Source: Rhodococcus sp. KRD197
GTDB lineage: Bacteria; Actinomycetota; Actinomycetes; Mycobacteriales; Mycobacteriaceae
Direction: 5' to 3'
DNA length: 64,000 nucleotides
Assembly (NCBI RefSeq): GCF_017168235.1
Contig: NZ_JABFAO010000001.1
Span: 84,048 to 148,047, forward strand
Shown here: in pieces, positions 28,063 to 40,700 of the stretch
Numbering within the stretch: the stretch's first letter is position 1
How the letters are laid out: each line of letters begins with the position of its first letter
Notes under the pieces: model-generated
The model's input: the letters and a program-made list of their open reading frames with translations, nothing else
Database searches by the model: none
Told to the model about the DNA's origin: nothing
Program-made: the position numbers and the translations under genes

Positions 28063-29687
28063 GTGGGGTCGCCGTGAGCAGCGACATCGTCACCACGGAG
28101 ACGGCCTTTCCTCGCTCAGCGGGCTTCACCTCGCTTGTTCGTTTCTCACTACGTCGCGAGCGCTGGATACTGCCTTGGTGGCTGGCAGGGATGGCTGCCT
28201 TGATGGCGCTGCAGTCCACGAGCAGTCAGAACTTCTACGATTCGCCCGAGAAATTGGCCCAGTTGCGGTCCACCATGAGTGCGAACGCGGCACTGGTTGC
28301 GATGGGCGGGCCGACGCGACTGCTGGAGACAATCGGCGGTGAGGTGCTCTTCGAGATCTTCGCCTATCTCGCCATTGTCGTCGCACTGATGAATATGTTC
28401 TTGATCGGTAGGAACACGCGATCCGACGAAGAAGCCGGACGAACCGAGTTGATCAGGTCGATGAGGGTGGGGCGCCGCGCTCCTGTACTCGCTGCTCTCG
28501 GTATCGCCGTGCTCGCGAACATCGTCGTCGCGGTGGTCCTGACTGTCACATCGGTGGTGACCGGGCTGGCAATCGAAGGTTCGGTGCTGTTCGGACTGGC
28601 AATCGCCGGCTTCGGCATGACTGTTGCAGCGGCCACCACCGTCGCCGCACAGATGTACCAGAATCCCCGCGGCGTCTACGCAGCCGTCAGTGCACTGATC
28701 GCAGTGGCGTACATCCTGCGCGCGGTCGGCGATGTGGGCAACGACGCGGTGGCCTGGGCCTCGCCTATCGGGTGGGGGCAACGTACCTATCCCTTCGTAG
28801 ACGATCGCTGGTGGCCACTGCTGTTGTATGTCGTGATGTCGGCGATGCTCGTCGCCGTGGCGTTCATCCTCGCTGAGCGACGCGACTTCGGTGCTGGAGT
28901 CTTTCGGTACCGGGCGGGCCGCGGTACGGCCTCTCGCCTGCTGAGCTCGCCGGTCGGTTTGGTGTGGCGTGTGCAACGCGCCACTGTATTCGGTTGGTGT
29001 ATCGGGGTTTTCGTTCTCGGAAGTGCCTATGGCTCCTTCGCGGACAGCATCGAACAGTTTCTGGCGGACAATCCTGAACTCGCTGCCTATCTGCCGGACG
29101 CGAGCGACGCCGTCGACTCGTACCACTCGCTCACGCTGTCGATCATTGCTCTACTGGCCGCCGCATGTGGGGTGAGCTGTGTGCTGCGGGCTCGGACCGA
29201 GGAGGCGGCCGGACGGGCGGAGATGATCCTGGCAGCACCGGTCGGGCGCGTGCGTTGGCTCACCGGGTACCTCGTGGTGGCGATGGCAGGCAGTGCGCTG
29301 GTATTGGTTGCAGGCGGGTTCGGCGACGGCCTGGCGTACGGGGTGACTATCGGTGATCCGCTGCAGGCCGTGCGCCTGGCAGCGTCGGCACTGGCGTACG
29401 TCCCCGCAGTGTGGGTAATCGTGGCGGCAACGGCCGTGGTCGTCGGCGTTGCGCGTCGGGCAGCTGCAGTGGCGTGGCTCTTTTTCGGCTATGTAGCGGT
29501 CGCCGTCATGTTTGCCGACGCGTTCGATCTACCCGAGTGGTTCGATCGGGCTTCACCCCTGCGGTACACCGCGCAGGTGCCACTGGAACCATTCGATCTG
29601 GGGCAGGGGCTGATCCTGCTGGCGGTCGCGGCCGGCCTGTCAGGCATCGCCTTCGTCGGGTGCCGACGCCGCGATCTGGGGTATTGA
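28059..29687 (+). CDS. ABC exporter permease, tetronasin/polyketide type
   Basis: A 542-aa protein with about twelve membrane segments in two halves, starting at GTG 28059 inside the ATPase stop region (GTGA overlap). The N-terminus [19 protein letters not shown] and the duplicated layout are typical of the large single-chain permeases that partner DrrA-like ATPases in actinobacteria. Substrate unknown; relatives export antibiotics or are linked to drug tolerance. The sequence is complete. Confidence 0.88.
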   Translation: MSGVAVSSDIVTTETAFPRSAGFTSLVRFSLRRERWILPWWLAGMAALMALQSTSSQNFYDSPEKLAQLRSTMSANAALVAMGGPTRLLETIGGEVLFEIFAYLAIVVALMNMFLIGRNTRSDEEAGRTELIRSMRVGRRAPVLAALGIAVLANIVVAVVLTVTSVVTGLAIEGSVLFGLAIAGFGMTVAAATTVAAQMYQNPRGVYAAVSALIAVAYILRAVGDVGNDAVAWASPIGWGQRTYPFVDDRWWPLLLYVVMSAMLVAVAFILAERRDFGAGVFRYRAGRGTASRLLSSPVGLVWRVQRATVFGWCIGVFVLGSAYGSFADSIEQFLADNPELAAYLPDASDAVDSYHSLTLSIIALLAAACGVSCVLRARTEEAAGRAEMILAAPVGRVRWLTGYLVVAMAGSALVLVAGGFGDGLAYGVTIGDPLQAVRLAASALAYVPAVWVIVAATAVVVGVARRAAAVAWLFFGYVAVAVMFADAFDLPEWFDRASPLRYTAQVPLEPFDLGQGLILLAVAAGLSGIAFVGCRRRDLGY

Positions 29688-29720
29688 ACTGCTGTCCTGC
29701 ATTGATCCCTCGACAAGGTG

Positions 29721-29802
29721 TGCGCGAGGGGGGACTTGAACCCCCACGTCCTAAGACACTGGAACCTAAATCCAGCGCGTCTGCCATTTCCGCCACTCGC
29801 GC
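29721..29802 (-). tRNA. tRNA-Leu (anticodon TAG)
   Basis: On the minus strand a 7-bp acceptor stem (GCGCGAG with CTCGCGC) closes an 82-nt cloverleaf with a long variable arm. The anticodon stem CTGGA/TCCAG holds the loop TTTAGGT (anticodon TAG). The T-arm GGGGGTTCAAGTCCCCC is perfect. No 3' CCA is encoded, as usual in actinobacteria. Confidence 0.95.
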
Positions 29803-29866
29803 GAGTGCGGGGCAAGTCTACAACGTCGCTAGCTGGTGACCGCAGCCGCTGCGCGTACGGCGTACT

Positions 29867-30643
29867 GTGCCAACGGTGGCGAGCAAGAACGATTCCGGAT
29901 TCGATCCGACACGCACACTCGAACTGTTGTGGCGTGTCGGTAGCAAACCGAGCCGTACTGGGTTGAGTGTGGACGCGATCGTGTCGGCAGCGATCGAGAT
30001 CGCCGATGCCGAGGGCGTGGACGCGGTGTCGATGCGGCGCGTGGCGGACAAGCTCGGTGTCGGCGCGATGTCGCTCTACACCCACGTGCCCGGTCGTGAC
30101 GAGCTGGCGGACCTCATGATCGACAGTGCCGTGGACTCGCTGTATTCGAGCGTCGACGAACCGGCTGCCTCCTCCGAAGGCTGGCGCGACGGCCTGGAGT
30201 TCGTGGCCGAGCGCAACTGGCAGCTCTACCGGCGGCACCCGTGGTTGCTCGATGTGCAGCGGGCGCGCGCCGTGCTGGGACCGCACACCAACGACAAGTA
30301 CGAGGCGGAACTCCGCGTCCTCGACGGCGTAGGGCTGACCGATATCGAGATGGACTCGGTGCTCACCTTGGTACTCACTCACGTCGCCGGGACGGCCAGG
30401 GCGCTGACCGTGTTCGAGCGCAGCCGTGACGAGTCCGGTATGACGGACGCGCAGTGGTGGGCCGCCACCGCACCGATCCTCGAACAGGTGATGGACCGTG
30501 ATCGATACCCGGTGTCGGGGCGCGTCGGGACCGCTGCGTCGACCTCGTACGACGCAGCGAGCGACCCCGTGCACGAGTACGAGTTCGGCGTGGCACGCAT
30601 CCTGGACGGGGTGGCCGCGCTCATCGACAAGCATCCGTCCTGA
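29867..30643 (+). CDS. TetR/AcrR-family transcriptional regulator
   Basis: A 258-aa repressor-type protein from GTG 29867 (GTG 29876 possible). The N-terminal helix-turn-helix is VDAIVSAAIEIADAEGVDAV, then MRRVADKLGVGAMSLYTHVP. The remainder is a helical ligand-binding domain of the TetR_C class common in actinobacterial drug-responsive regulators. It lies downstream of the ABC exporter genes across tRNA-Leu, so regulation of that exporter is a reasonable inference. Confidence 0.87.
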   Translation: MPTVASKNDSGFDPTRTLELLWRVGSKPSRTGLSVDAIVSAAIEIADAEGVDAVSMRRVADKLGVGAMSLYTHVPGRDELADLMIDSAVDSLYSSVDEPAASSEGWRDGLEFVAERNWQLYRRHPWLLDVQRARAVLGPHTNDKYEAELRVLDGVGLTDIEMDSVLTLVLTHVAGTARALTVFERSRDESGMTDAQWWAATAPILEQVMDRDRYPVSGRVGTAASTSYDAASDPVHEYEFGVARILDGVAALIDKHPS

Positions 30644-30663
30644 GACAGCCCCGGTTCGGGCGA

Positions 30664-31377
30664 TCAGCCGACCTCGGAGAGCGGAACCGGTAGCGGGGGA
30701 AGCGGGAAGCGGCGTCGATAGCGCCACGCGGCGTGTTCGAGCACCACAGTCTCGCTCCCGAGCGTCGCGGCCGCAGCGCCCAACAGTCCCGACGCCTCGC
30801 TCAGGTCCACTTCCCGGCCCACCGCATCCGAGATGAAGGCAACCAGATAGCGGATGGCGTCGGGCGTGCGTCTGCCGACGAGGAAGAGGGCGCATTCCCA
30901 CGTTTTGGAGCCGACACCGGTGATGGCTGTGACGGCCCGACGCCGATCGCCGTGGTCATCGAGGTCGGCGGCCGTGCGCACACCGAGCGAAATCAGTGTC
31001 GCTGCTGCGCGGGCCGCCGCGTCTGCCTTGGTGGTGGAGTTACCGGACACGCGTTGCCGGTTCCCGAGAATCTCGGCGAGGTCCTCGGGGCATGTCTGGA
31101 AATTCGCGAGCGCACCGATGTCGTCCAAGTGCTCTCGTCGGTGGAGCTCCAGCGAGCGATATGCGCGCCAGCGGGAGAGGACTCGGCGTACCCCGTTGCC
31201 GGGACCTCCGTAGGGAGCTCGCGCGGTGAAGACGGCGTCGAGTAGCGCGATTTCGAGCTCGTCCGGCCACCCCGGTGTCCAGAACGGCGAAACAGTCAGT
31301 GCCGCAGTGTCTTCGATGTGGAAACGGACCGCATCGTGGTCGTGTTGCGAAAAGATGTGTGTAACTGACGAATACAT
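30664..31377 (-). CDS. Helix-hairpin-helix protein, possible DNA glycosylase-like
   Basis: ATG 31377 has a very strong ribosome site (a run of G at 31384-31389) and gives 237 aa; the open frame extends 23 codons further. A helix-hairpin-helix element is visible in AVTAITGVGSKTWECALFLV around residues 145-165, as in HhH-GPD DNA repair proteins. I do not see the lysine and aspartate of a functional glycosylase or an Fe-S cysteine loop. Actinobacteria carry similar proteins of unknown role. It is divergent from fas, with a 410-nt region between. Confidence 0.6.
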   Translation of the reverse strand: MYSSVTHIFSQHDHDAVRFHIEDTAALTVSPFWTPGWPDELEIALLDAVFTARAPYGGPGNGVRRVLSRWRAYRSLELHRREHLDDIGALANFQTCPEDLAEILGNRQRVSGNSTTKADAAARAAATLISLGVRTAADLDDHGDRRRAVTAITGVGSKTWECALFLVGRRTPDAIRYLVAFISDAVGREVDLSEASGLLGAAAATLGSETVVLEHAAWRYRRRFPLPPLPVPLSEVG

Positions 31378-31787
31378 GAAATCCCCCCGAGTTCGATGTG
31401 TCGGGGTCAAGCTACGTCGAGCCACCGACAGTCTTTGAGACTGCATCTGTGGCCAGCATCACATAACGAAATGATAACGATAGACGCGAGGAAATCCTCA
31501 TGTTTTGCCGCGGCAAATTGCGTCGCTGCCAGCACCGATGTTTGTTACCGGCGAGTTCGACACGGTGTCGAAAAATCGCTGCTGGGCGGGCTACTCGCGG
31601 GTAGCAGTAGGACATCAAATGAAACGTGAGGATTTCCTCATGATTCTGTGTCAACCTGGTGTCACGCGGATAGAGCACACGTCGCCGACGACGTCCGAGC
31701 TCCACGATTTCGCTCCACTACGCCGAGACGACGGCGTCGCCGACGAACCCTCACCCCTCGAGGCGTTCACGAGAGGAATGCTGCACC
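31378..31787. promoter_or_regulatory. 410-nt control region upstream of fas
   Basis: No convincing gene is present. The region is noticeably richer in A/T than its flanks around 31450-31650 and contains two related dyads (31488-31499 and 31628-31639). It must hold the fas promoter and that of the HhH gene. Mycobacterial fas is controlled by FasR binding upstream of the gene; whether these dyads are its sites cannot be told here. Confidence 0.6.
31488..31639. promoter_or_regulatory. Pair of GAGGA-N2-TCCTC dyads upstream of fas
   Basis: GAGGAAATCCTC (31488-31499) and its exact reverse complement GAGGATTTCCTC (31628-31639) lie 140 bp apart, and both are followed by ATG-like sequence (CATG). Each is a 5-bp inverted repeat with a 2-bp centre. 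They look like a pair of regulator sites, or arms of a long-range inverted repeat. Confidence 0.5.
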
Positions 31788-34700
31788 TTGACGATCAACG
31801 AGAGCACACCATCACACGGACAGGGCGCGGGCAGGTCCCCCAGGAGCGGTGGCGGTTCTCGTACGCTCGCAGACCGCTTCGCAGCCGGTGAACCGTACGC
31901 ACTCGCCTTCGGAGGCCAGGGTGCACCGTGGCTCAGCTCCCTCGAAGAGCTCGCCCGCGATTCCGCGCTCGAGCCGGAACTGACCGACCTCGTCAACGAA
32001 TCCGCCACCATCCTGGCCCCCGTCGCCGACGAACTTCTCGTCGTTCGTTCCGTCGGCTTCGATCCGATCGGCTGGATGCTCGAGCAGGATCTCGCCGAGG
32101 ATGCCGACGACGCAGCCACATTCGGCCCGTCGGAAACGGCATTGACCTCCGCAGCGGTCTCCCTGCCGGGTGTCTTCCTGACTCAGGTCGCCGCCCTGCG
32201 CGCGCTCAAGCTGCAGGGACTCGACCCCGCCGAGACTCCGCCCGTCAGCGTCATCGGACACTCGCAGGGGCTCATCGCAGCAGAATCCGTCAAGAGCAAC
32301 GGCGGCGAGGACGCTTCGCTGCTGGCCGTCGCACAGCTCATCGGTGCTGCCGCAGGCCTCGTTGCCCGTCGACGCGGGATCATCGGTGCCGCGGACCGCG
32401 CACCCATGGTCTCGGTTTCCGGTGTCGACCCCACCCGCCTGCAAGCCGTCGTCGACGAGCTCGCCATCCCCGGCGCCCCCGAGCGCTCGGCGATCCTCGC
32501 CATCCGCAACGGTCGTCGCCGCGTCGTCCTGGCAGGCCCACCCGCCCAGCTCGCTCGCGTGCAGGAAAAGTGCGAGCAGATCGCTGCGTCGGAAGAGCGT
32601 GAACGCGACGCCAAGAAACGCGGCGGAGCTGTGTTCTCGCCCGTCTTCGAACTTCTCCCCGTCGAGGTCGGCTTCCACCACCCGGCATTGAACGACGCCG
32701 TCGAACTCGTCTCGGCCTGGGCGGCTCGCTGCGGTCTCGACACCGACGTCGCACGCGACCTCGCGCAGCGCATCCTGGTCGATCCGGTCGACTGGGTCGG
32801 CGAGATCGACTCGGTGGTCGACGCCGGTGCCTCGTGGATCCTCGATCTCGGCCCCGGTGACCTCCTCACCCGCATGACGACGCCGGCCCTGCGCGGCCAG
32901 GGCGTCGGCATCGTCGCCGCCTCCACCCGAGGCGGACATCGCAACCTGCTCACCCCGGGCGCAGCGCCCGAGGTGCAGCCGTCCTGGTCCGAGTTCGCAC
33001 CCAAGCCGGTCACACTGCCGGACGGCCGCGTCGTGGTCGAGACATCGTTCACCAAGCTCACCGGCCGTTCGCCCATCCTGCTCGCGGGCATGACCCCCAC
33101 CACCGTCGACGCGAAAATCGTTGCAGCAGCAGCGAACGCCGGACACTGGGCCGAGCTCGCAGGCGGCGGACAGGTCACCGAGGACATCTTCAACGACCGC
33201 GTCGCGGAGCTCTCGCAGCTGCTCGAACCGGGCCGCGCCGTCCAGTTCAACTCGCTCTTCCTCGACCCGTACCTGTGGAAGCTGCAACTCGGTGGACGCC
33301 GACTCGTCCAGCGAGCGCGCGCCGCCGGAGCCGCATTCGACGGCGTCATCGTCACCGCCGGCATCCCCGAGCTCGAAGAAGCCGTGGCGCTCATCGAGGA
33401 GCTCAACGAGGCCGGCATCTCCCACGTCTGCTTCAAGCCCGGAACGGTGGCGCAGATCCGTTCGGTCATCCGTATTGCCAACGAGGTGCCGTCGTACCCG
33501 GTGATCGTCCACATCGAAGGTGGGCGCGCTGGTGGACACCACTCGTGGGAGGACCTCGACGACCTGCTGATCTCCACCTACGCCGAGCTGCGGGCACGCC
33601 CCAACCTCGTCATCTGTGTAGGCGGCGGAATCGGAACCCCCGAGCGCGCCGCCGAATACCTCTCCGGACGTTGGTCGCTCGGCGCCGGCTACCCGAGGAT
33701 GCCGCTCGACGGCATTCTCGTCGGAACTGCCGCGATGGCCACCCTCGAAGCCACCACCGCGCCCGAGGTCAAGCAGCTCCTCGTCGACACCCCGGGTACG
33801 CCCGACTGGGTCGGCGCAGGCACCGCGGTCGGCGGAATGGCCTCGGGCCGAAGCCAGCTCGGCGCAGACATCCACGAGATCGACAATGCCGCATCACGCT
33901 GCGGCCGCCTGCTCGACGAGGTCGCCGGAGATTCCGACGCCGTAGCGAAGCGGCGCGATGAGATCATCGCCGCGCTCGACGGAACCGCGAAGCCGTACTT
34001 CGGCGATGTCGCCGAGATGACCTACCAGCAGTGGCTCACGCGTTACCTCGACCTGGCCATCGGCACCGATGGACACAGCGAATTCGACTGCGGCGGTGAG
34101 TTCACCGAGGACGTGTCCTCCGCTCGCGAATCGGTGTGGCTCGACATCACCTGGCGCAAGCGCTTCCTCGACATGCTTCAGCGCGCCGAGGCACGTCTGC
34201 ACCCGGTCGACCGTGGACCGATCCCGACACTGTTCGCCGACGTAGAGACGCTCGAGCGGCCCCGCGCAGCCCTTTGTTCGCTGTTCGCTCAGTTCCCAGA
34301 CGCCGCAGATGTCGTGCTGCACCCGGCCGACATCACGTTCTTCACCTCGCTGTGCAAGCTGCCGGGCAAGCCCGTCAACTTCGTTCCCGTCGTCGACGGC
34401 GATGTCCGTCGCTGGTGGCGCAGTGACTCCCTGTGGCAGGCACACGATCCGCGTTACTCCGCCGACCAGGTCTGCGTCATCCCCGGCACCGTCGCCGTGG
34501 CAGGCATCACCGAGGTCGACGAGCCGGTCGGAGATCTGCTCAACCGCTTCGAGAAGGCCGCCGCCGACGAACTCGTCGCAGGCGGTGTCGAGGCCGTCAG
34601 CGTCGCCAGCCGTCGACACGCGGAGATCGCTCCCGGACTGCTCGGCATCGTGCTGGCCGCGCCGGATGTCAACTGGGCTTCGCGTATGACGAAGAACCCC

Positions 34701-37700
34701 GTTGCACGCCTCGGTGATCCAGCCGAATGGATCGTCCAGTCCGAGATGGTGGCTGCGCATCCGCAGACCGGTGCGACGCTGACCGTGCACGATTCCGATG
34801 TCGTCGAGCTGGCAGTTCCGCTGGCCCCCGGCAAAGAGGTTCGCATTCGCCTGACCGTCCCGGCCTCGACCATCGACGGCGGCGCACCCGTCGTCACCGC
34901 CGAGGACGCAAGTGCATCGATGTCCGCACTGCTCGGAGTTGCAGCCGGACAGGATCTTCCGAAGGTCAAGAACGGCGTCGCCCGTATCAACCTCGCCTGG
35001 ATTCCTGATCTGATCGCCGACCACGCCGGCGTCACCGGCTCGGGTCTGCCCGAATCGCTGACCGTCAGCGGCAAGGCCGTGCCCGACGTACTCGTCGGTG
35101 CCTGCTGGCCTGCTGTGTTCGCCGTCCTCGGTGCGACGCAGACTCAGGACGGCCAGGACGTCATCGAGGGCATGCTCGATCTCGTTCACCTCGACCACAG
35201 CGTCGATCTGGTCGGCCAGTTGCCGACCGACACCTCCATCCTGGTCGTCAAGGCCGAGACCGGAGAGGTGCTCGATACCGACCTGGGTCGCGTCGTGGAA
35301 GTCACCGTCGAGATCGGCGCCATGCTCGGGGAGGGGCTCGACGCCCCGGCCATCGCCACTCTCGTCGAACGTTTCGCTATCCGCGGACGCACCGGCAAGG
35401 GCGAACTGGTCGATCCGGCACGCGCCGGTGGATCGGTCTCCGCCGACGCCACGGACACTCCGCGCCGTCGCCGTCGTCAGGCCACGATTCTGGCTCCACG
35501 CAACATGGCCGCGTTTGCTCAGGTCTCGGGTGATCACAACCCGATCCACACCTCCGAGGCCGCGGCACTGCTCGCCGGTCTCGGCAGCCCGATCGTGCAC
35601 GGGATGTGGCTCTCCGCCGCGGCCCAGCAAGTGGTCACCGCGATCGACTACGCGGACACCAAGACTCCGCCGCGTCGCCTCACTGCCTGGACCGCACGGT
35701 TCCTCGGCATGGTTCGCCCCGGTGCCGAGATCGACGTGCGCGTCGACCGCACCGGGTTCGACCAGGGCGCCGAGCTCGTCGAGGTCTCGTGCCGGGTGGA
35801 GGGCGAGCTGGTCATGGTCGCCACCGCGCGCACCGCGGCCCCGAAGACGGTGTACGCATTCCCCGGCCAGGGCATCCAGCGTCAGGGCATGGGTCTCGAC
35901 GCCCGCTCGCGGTCCAAGGCTGCCCGCGAGGTCTGGGAGCGCGCCGACAAGCACACCCGCGAGGCACTCGGATTCTCGATTCTCGCTGTGGTGCGCGACA
36001 ACCCGACCTCCCTCAAAGCTCGGGGCACCGTCCACAAGCATCCCGACGGTGTGCTGCACCTGACGCAGTTCACCCAGGTCGCCATGGCGGTGCTCGGCGT
36101 CGCGCAGGTTGCCGAAATGCGTGAGGCCGGAGTGTTCGTCGAGAACTCGATTCTCGCGGGTCACTCCGTCGGTGAATACAACGCACTCGCTGCGGTCGCC
36201 GGTGTGCTGCCGCTCGAAGCGGTACTCGAGGTCGTCTTCCAACGCGGATCAGCCATGCACGCTCTGGTGCCACGCGATTCCGCTGGTCGAAGCGACTACA
36301 GGATGGCCGCCATTCGTCCGTCGCAGATCGGTCTCGCCGACGAGGACGTGCACGCGTTCATTGCCGGTGTCGCCGAGGAGTCCGGGGAGTTCCTCGAGAT
36401 CGTCAACTTGAACCTGCGCGGCTCGCAATACGCCATCGCGGGAACGGTCGACGGGCTCGGCGAGCTCGAGAAGAAGATCGCAGTGCGTCGCGCCGAGTTC
36501 GGTGGCAAAGCCGCCTACATCATGGTTCCGGGTATCGACGTGCCGTTCCACTCGACGGTGCTGCGCGGGGGAGTCGACGACTTCCGCAAGCGTCTCGAAG
36601 CACTGCTGCCCGCCGAGCTCGACCCCGAGATCCTGCTCGGCCGCTACGTCCCGAACCTGGTGCCGAGGCCGTTCTCCCTCGAACGTGATTTCATCCAGGA
36701 GATCGCGGACCTGGTTCCGTCGGAACCACTCGACACCGTGCTTGCAGACTTCGATTCCTGGGCTGCACGACCGCACGATCTGTGCCGAGTCGTCCTGACC
36801 GAGCTCCTGGCATGGCAGTTCGCCAGCCCGGTGCGCTGGATCGAGACCCAGGACCTGCTCTTCGCAGACGAGTCCGAAGGTGGACTCGGAGTCGAGCGCT
36901 TCGTCGAAATCGGCCTCAGCGCAACGCCGACGGTCGCCAACCTGGCATCGCAGACGCTGAAGTTGCCGGGCCGCTTCGGTTCACCGGTCGAGGTACTCAA
37001 CGTCGAACGTGAGGCCGCGATCGTCTACGGCACCGACACCGATCCAGCTCCGGTGGACGAGGAGGAGGAGTCAGCACCTGTCGCCGAGTCTGCTCCCGCG
37101 GCTGCTGCAGCTCCGGCCGCAGCTTCCGCACCGGCCGCGGCACCGTCCGGCGGCCCGCGTCCCGACGACATCGCGTTCAGCGCGTCGGACGCGACGAAGA
37201 TCCTGATCGGACTGTGGACCAAGCTGCAGCTCGACCAGATCGGGCCCGCCGACACCATCGAGGCGCTGTGCGACGGCGTCTCCTCGCGTCGCAACCAGCT
37301 GCTCGTCGACCTCGGCTCCGAGCTCTCGCTCGGTGCCATCGACGGTGCGGCGGATGCGGACATGGGCGCGCTCTCCGGCACCGTCAACAAGCTCGCTCGT
37401 ACGTACAAGCCGTTCGGCCCCGTGCTGACCGACTCGATCAACGATCACCTCCGCAAGGTCTTCGGACCGTCCGGACGACGCCCGGCGTCGATCGCGGATC
37501 GCGTCAAGAAGACCTGGGAGCTCGGCGACGGCTGGGCCAGCCACGTCACCGCCGAGGTTGCGCTCGGCACCCGTGAGGGAGTGTCCGTGCGCGGCGGAGC
37601 CCTCGGTGGCCTCGCCGACGGTGCGCTCGGTGACGGTGCTGCCGTGGACGCGGTCATCGACTCGGCCGTGGCCGCAGTCGCCGCACGCCGCGGTGTCGCA

Positions 37701-40700
37701 GTGTCGCTGCCCCAGACCGGTGGCGGCGGCGGGGGAACCGTCGACGCAGCTGCGCTCGGTGAGTTCACCGAACACATCACCGGACGCGACGGAGTGCTCG
37801 CCTCGGCTGCACGCCTGGTGCTCGAACAGCTGGGTCTCGCTGACGCGCCGAACGCGCTCACAGCCGAGAACCCCGATGCCGAACTGGTCGATCTCGTTGC
37901 TGCAGAGCTGGGTTCGGACTGGCCACGAATGGTTGCGCCGGCATTCGACGCCCGCAGGGCCGTGCTGATCGACGACCGTTGGGCAACCGCCCGTGAGGAC
38001 CTGGCCCGGTTGTGGCTCGGCACCTCGGGCGAGCTGACCGTCGAAAGCTTCGCCGGCGCAGGAAAAGCCGTCGCAGCGCAGGCACAGTGGTGGAAGGCCA
38101 AGGCCGACTACGAGCACAAGGCCGTGCTGGCCGAGACCTACGGCCGCATCGCCGAGATCGCAGCTCACACCGAGGAGCAGGGTCAGTGGTCCGATGAGGT
38201 TGCTGTCGTCACCGGCGGCAGCAAGGGCTCGATCGCGGCTTCGGTGGCAGCCAAGCTGCTCGGCGGGGGAGCGACGGTCTTCGTCACCACCTCGCGTCTG
38301 AACGACGAGCGATTGGCGTTCTACCGCAGCCTCTACCGCGAGAATGCTCGCGCCGGAGCGTCACTGTGGATCGTGCCCGCCAACATCGCGTCGTACTCCG
38401 ATGTGGACGCGCTCATCGAGTGGATCGGCACCGATCAGGTCGATACGGCCGGCGGCGCCAAGACTCTCGTCAAGGCCGGTATCACCCCGACGATGTTGTT
38501 CCCGTTCGCCGCTCCTCGCGTGGTCGGTGAACTGTCCGACGCCGGTGGCCGCGCCGAGATGGAAATGCGTGTGCTGCTGTGGTCGGTGGAACGTCTCATC
38601 GGCGGACTGTCGAAGATCGGGTACGACAACGACATCGACACCCACCTGCACGTGGTACTTCCCGGTTCGCCGAACCGCGGAATGTTCGGCGGCGACGGTG
38701 CCTACGGTGAGTCCAAGGCAGCCCTCGACGCCATTGCGGCGAAGTGGGGCTCGGAGAAGAGCTGGGCCGAACGCGTCTCGATCGCCCACGCTCACATCGG
38801 TTGGGTGCGTGGCACCGGGCTGATGGGCGGCAACGATCCCATCGTCGAGGCAGTCGAGGCCGAGGGCGTACGCACCTGGTCCACCGACGAAATGGCAACC
38901 GAACTGCTGAAGCTGTGCGAGCCCTCCGCTCGTCGGCAGGCCGCTGAGGCTCCGCTGCTCGCCGATCTCACCGGCGGCTTGGCCAGCACCAAGCTCAACC
39001 TCGTCGAACTCGCTCGCGAAGCCGCAGCTGCCGCTGCGGACAAGACCGAGGAAGCCGTCGACGAGTCGGTCATCGCCGCGCTGCCCGCGCCGCCCCGGCT
39101 CACCGCGACCACAGCTCCGGCCTGGCCGTCGCTCGATGTCGATCCGAAAGACCTGGTCGTCATCGTCGGCGCCGGGGAGCTCGGACCCTACGGCAGCGCG
39201 CGCACCCGCTTCGAGATGGAGGTCGACGAGCAACTCTCGGCGGCAGGCGTTCTCGAACTGGCATGGAACACCGGGCTCATCGCCTGGGAGAACGATCCCA
39301 AGCCGGGCTGGTACGACATCGAATCCGGTGACCTCGTGCCGGAGGAGGAGATCGCCGACAAGTACCACGACATCGTCGTCGAGAAGTGCGGTATCCGTAC
39401 CTACGCCGACGACGGCGCGATGGTGGGCAACACCGCGCCGCTGATGACGTCGGTGTTCCTCGACAACGACCTCACCTTCGTGGTCGGCAGCGAGATCGAC
39501 GCACGCTCGTTCGCCGCGGCGGACCCCGAGCACACGCTGATCACTCCGGTCCCGGAGTCGAGTGACTGGCAGGTCACCCGTAAGGCGGGCACCGAGATTC
39601 GCGTGCCGCGCAAGATGAAGCTCAGCCGCACCGTGGGTGGACAGATTCCCACCGGTTTCGATCCGACCAAGTGGGGCATCTCGCCCGATATGGCCAGCTC
39701 GGTCGATCGGGTTGCCCTGTGGAACATCGTCACCACGGTCGACGCATTCATCTCCTCGGGCTTCAACCCCTCGGAACTGATGCGCTGGGTGCACCCGACG
39801 CTGGTCGCCAACACTCAGGGCACCGGTATGGGCGGCATGGAGTCGATGCGCTCGCTCTACATCGACACCCTGCTCGGCGACGCTCGTGCGAACGACATCC
39901 TGCAGGAAGCTCTGCCGAACGTCGTTGCCGCGCACGTGGTTCAGTCGTACATCGGTAGCTACGGCGCGATGGTTCACCCCGTCGCCGCCTGCGCCACCGC
40001 CGCCGTCTCCGTCGAAGAAGGCGTCGACAAGATCAAGCTGGGCAAGGCGCAGCTCGTCGTCGCCGGCGGTTTCGACGACCTGAGCACAGAGGGCATCATC
40101 GGCTTCGGCGATATGTCCGCCACCGCGGACTCGGCAGCGATGACAGCCAAGGGCATCAGCGATCGCCGGTTCTCTCGGGCAAACGATCGCCGACGCGGCG
40201 GCTTCGTCGAGTCACAGGGCGGTGGCACCATCCTGTTGGCTCGCGGCGACCTCGCACTCGAGATGGGCCTGCCCGTCCTCGGTGTGGTGGCGTACGCGCA
40301 GTCGTTCGGCGATGGTGTGCACACCTCCATCCCGGCTCCGGGCCTCGGCGCCCTCAGTGCCGGGCGCGGCGGCAAGGACTCGTCATTCGCGTTGTCTCTC
40401 AACGCACTCGGCGTCAGCGCCGACGACGTGGCCGTGATCTCCAAGCACGACACCTCGACCGCAGCCAACGACCCGAACGAGGCAGAACTGCACACCCGCC
40501 TCGCGAAGGCCATCGGCCGCACCGACGGAGCGCCGCTGTTCGTCGTATCGCAGAAGAGCCTGACCGGGCACTCGAAGGGCGGTGCTGCAGCATTCCAGCT
40601 GATCGGCCTCTGCCAGGTGCTCACGAACGGCGTCATCCCGCCGAACCGCAGCCTCGACTGCGTGGACGACAAGATGACCGAGTTCGAACACCTCGTCTGG

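Noticed and set aside
29718-29966. Open frame over tRNA-Leu and the start of the TetR gene
   Set aside because: It coincides with a clear tRNA on the other strand and lacks any protein signature.
30664-31377. HhH protein considered as endonuclease III
   Set aside because: The catalytic Lys/Asp and Fe-S cysteine loop are not visible, so only the helix-hairpin-helix element is claimed.
31812-33875. Very long open frames antisense to fas (687, 464, 782 and 538 codons)
   Set aside because: They arise from the strong third-position GC bias of fas; composition is that of a shadow frame and none has a start site or family resemblance.
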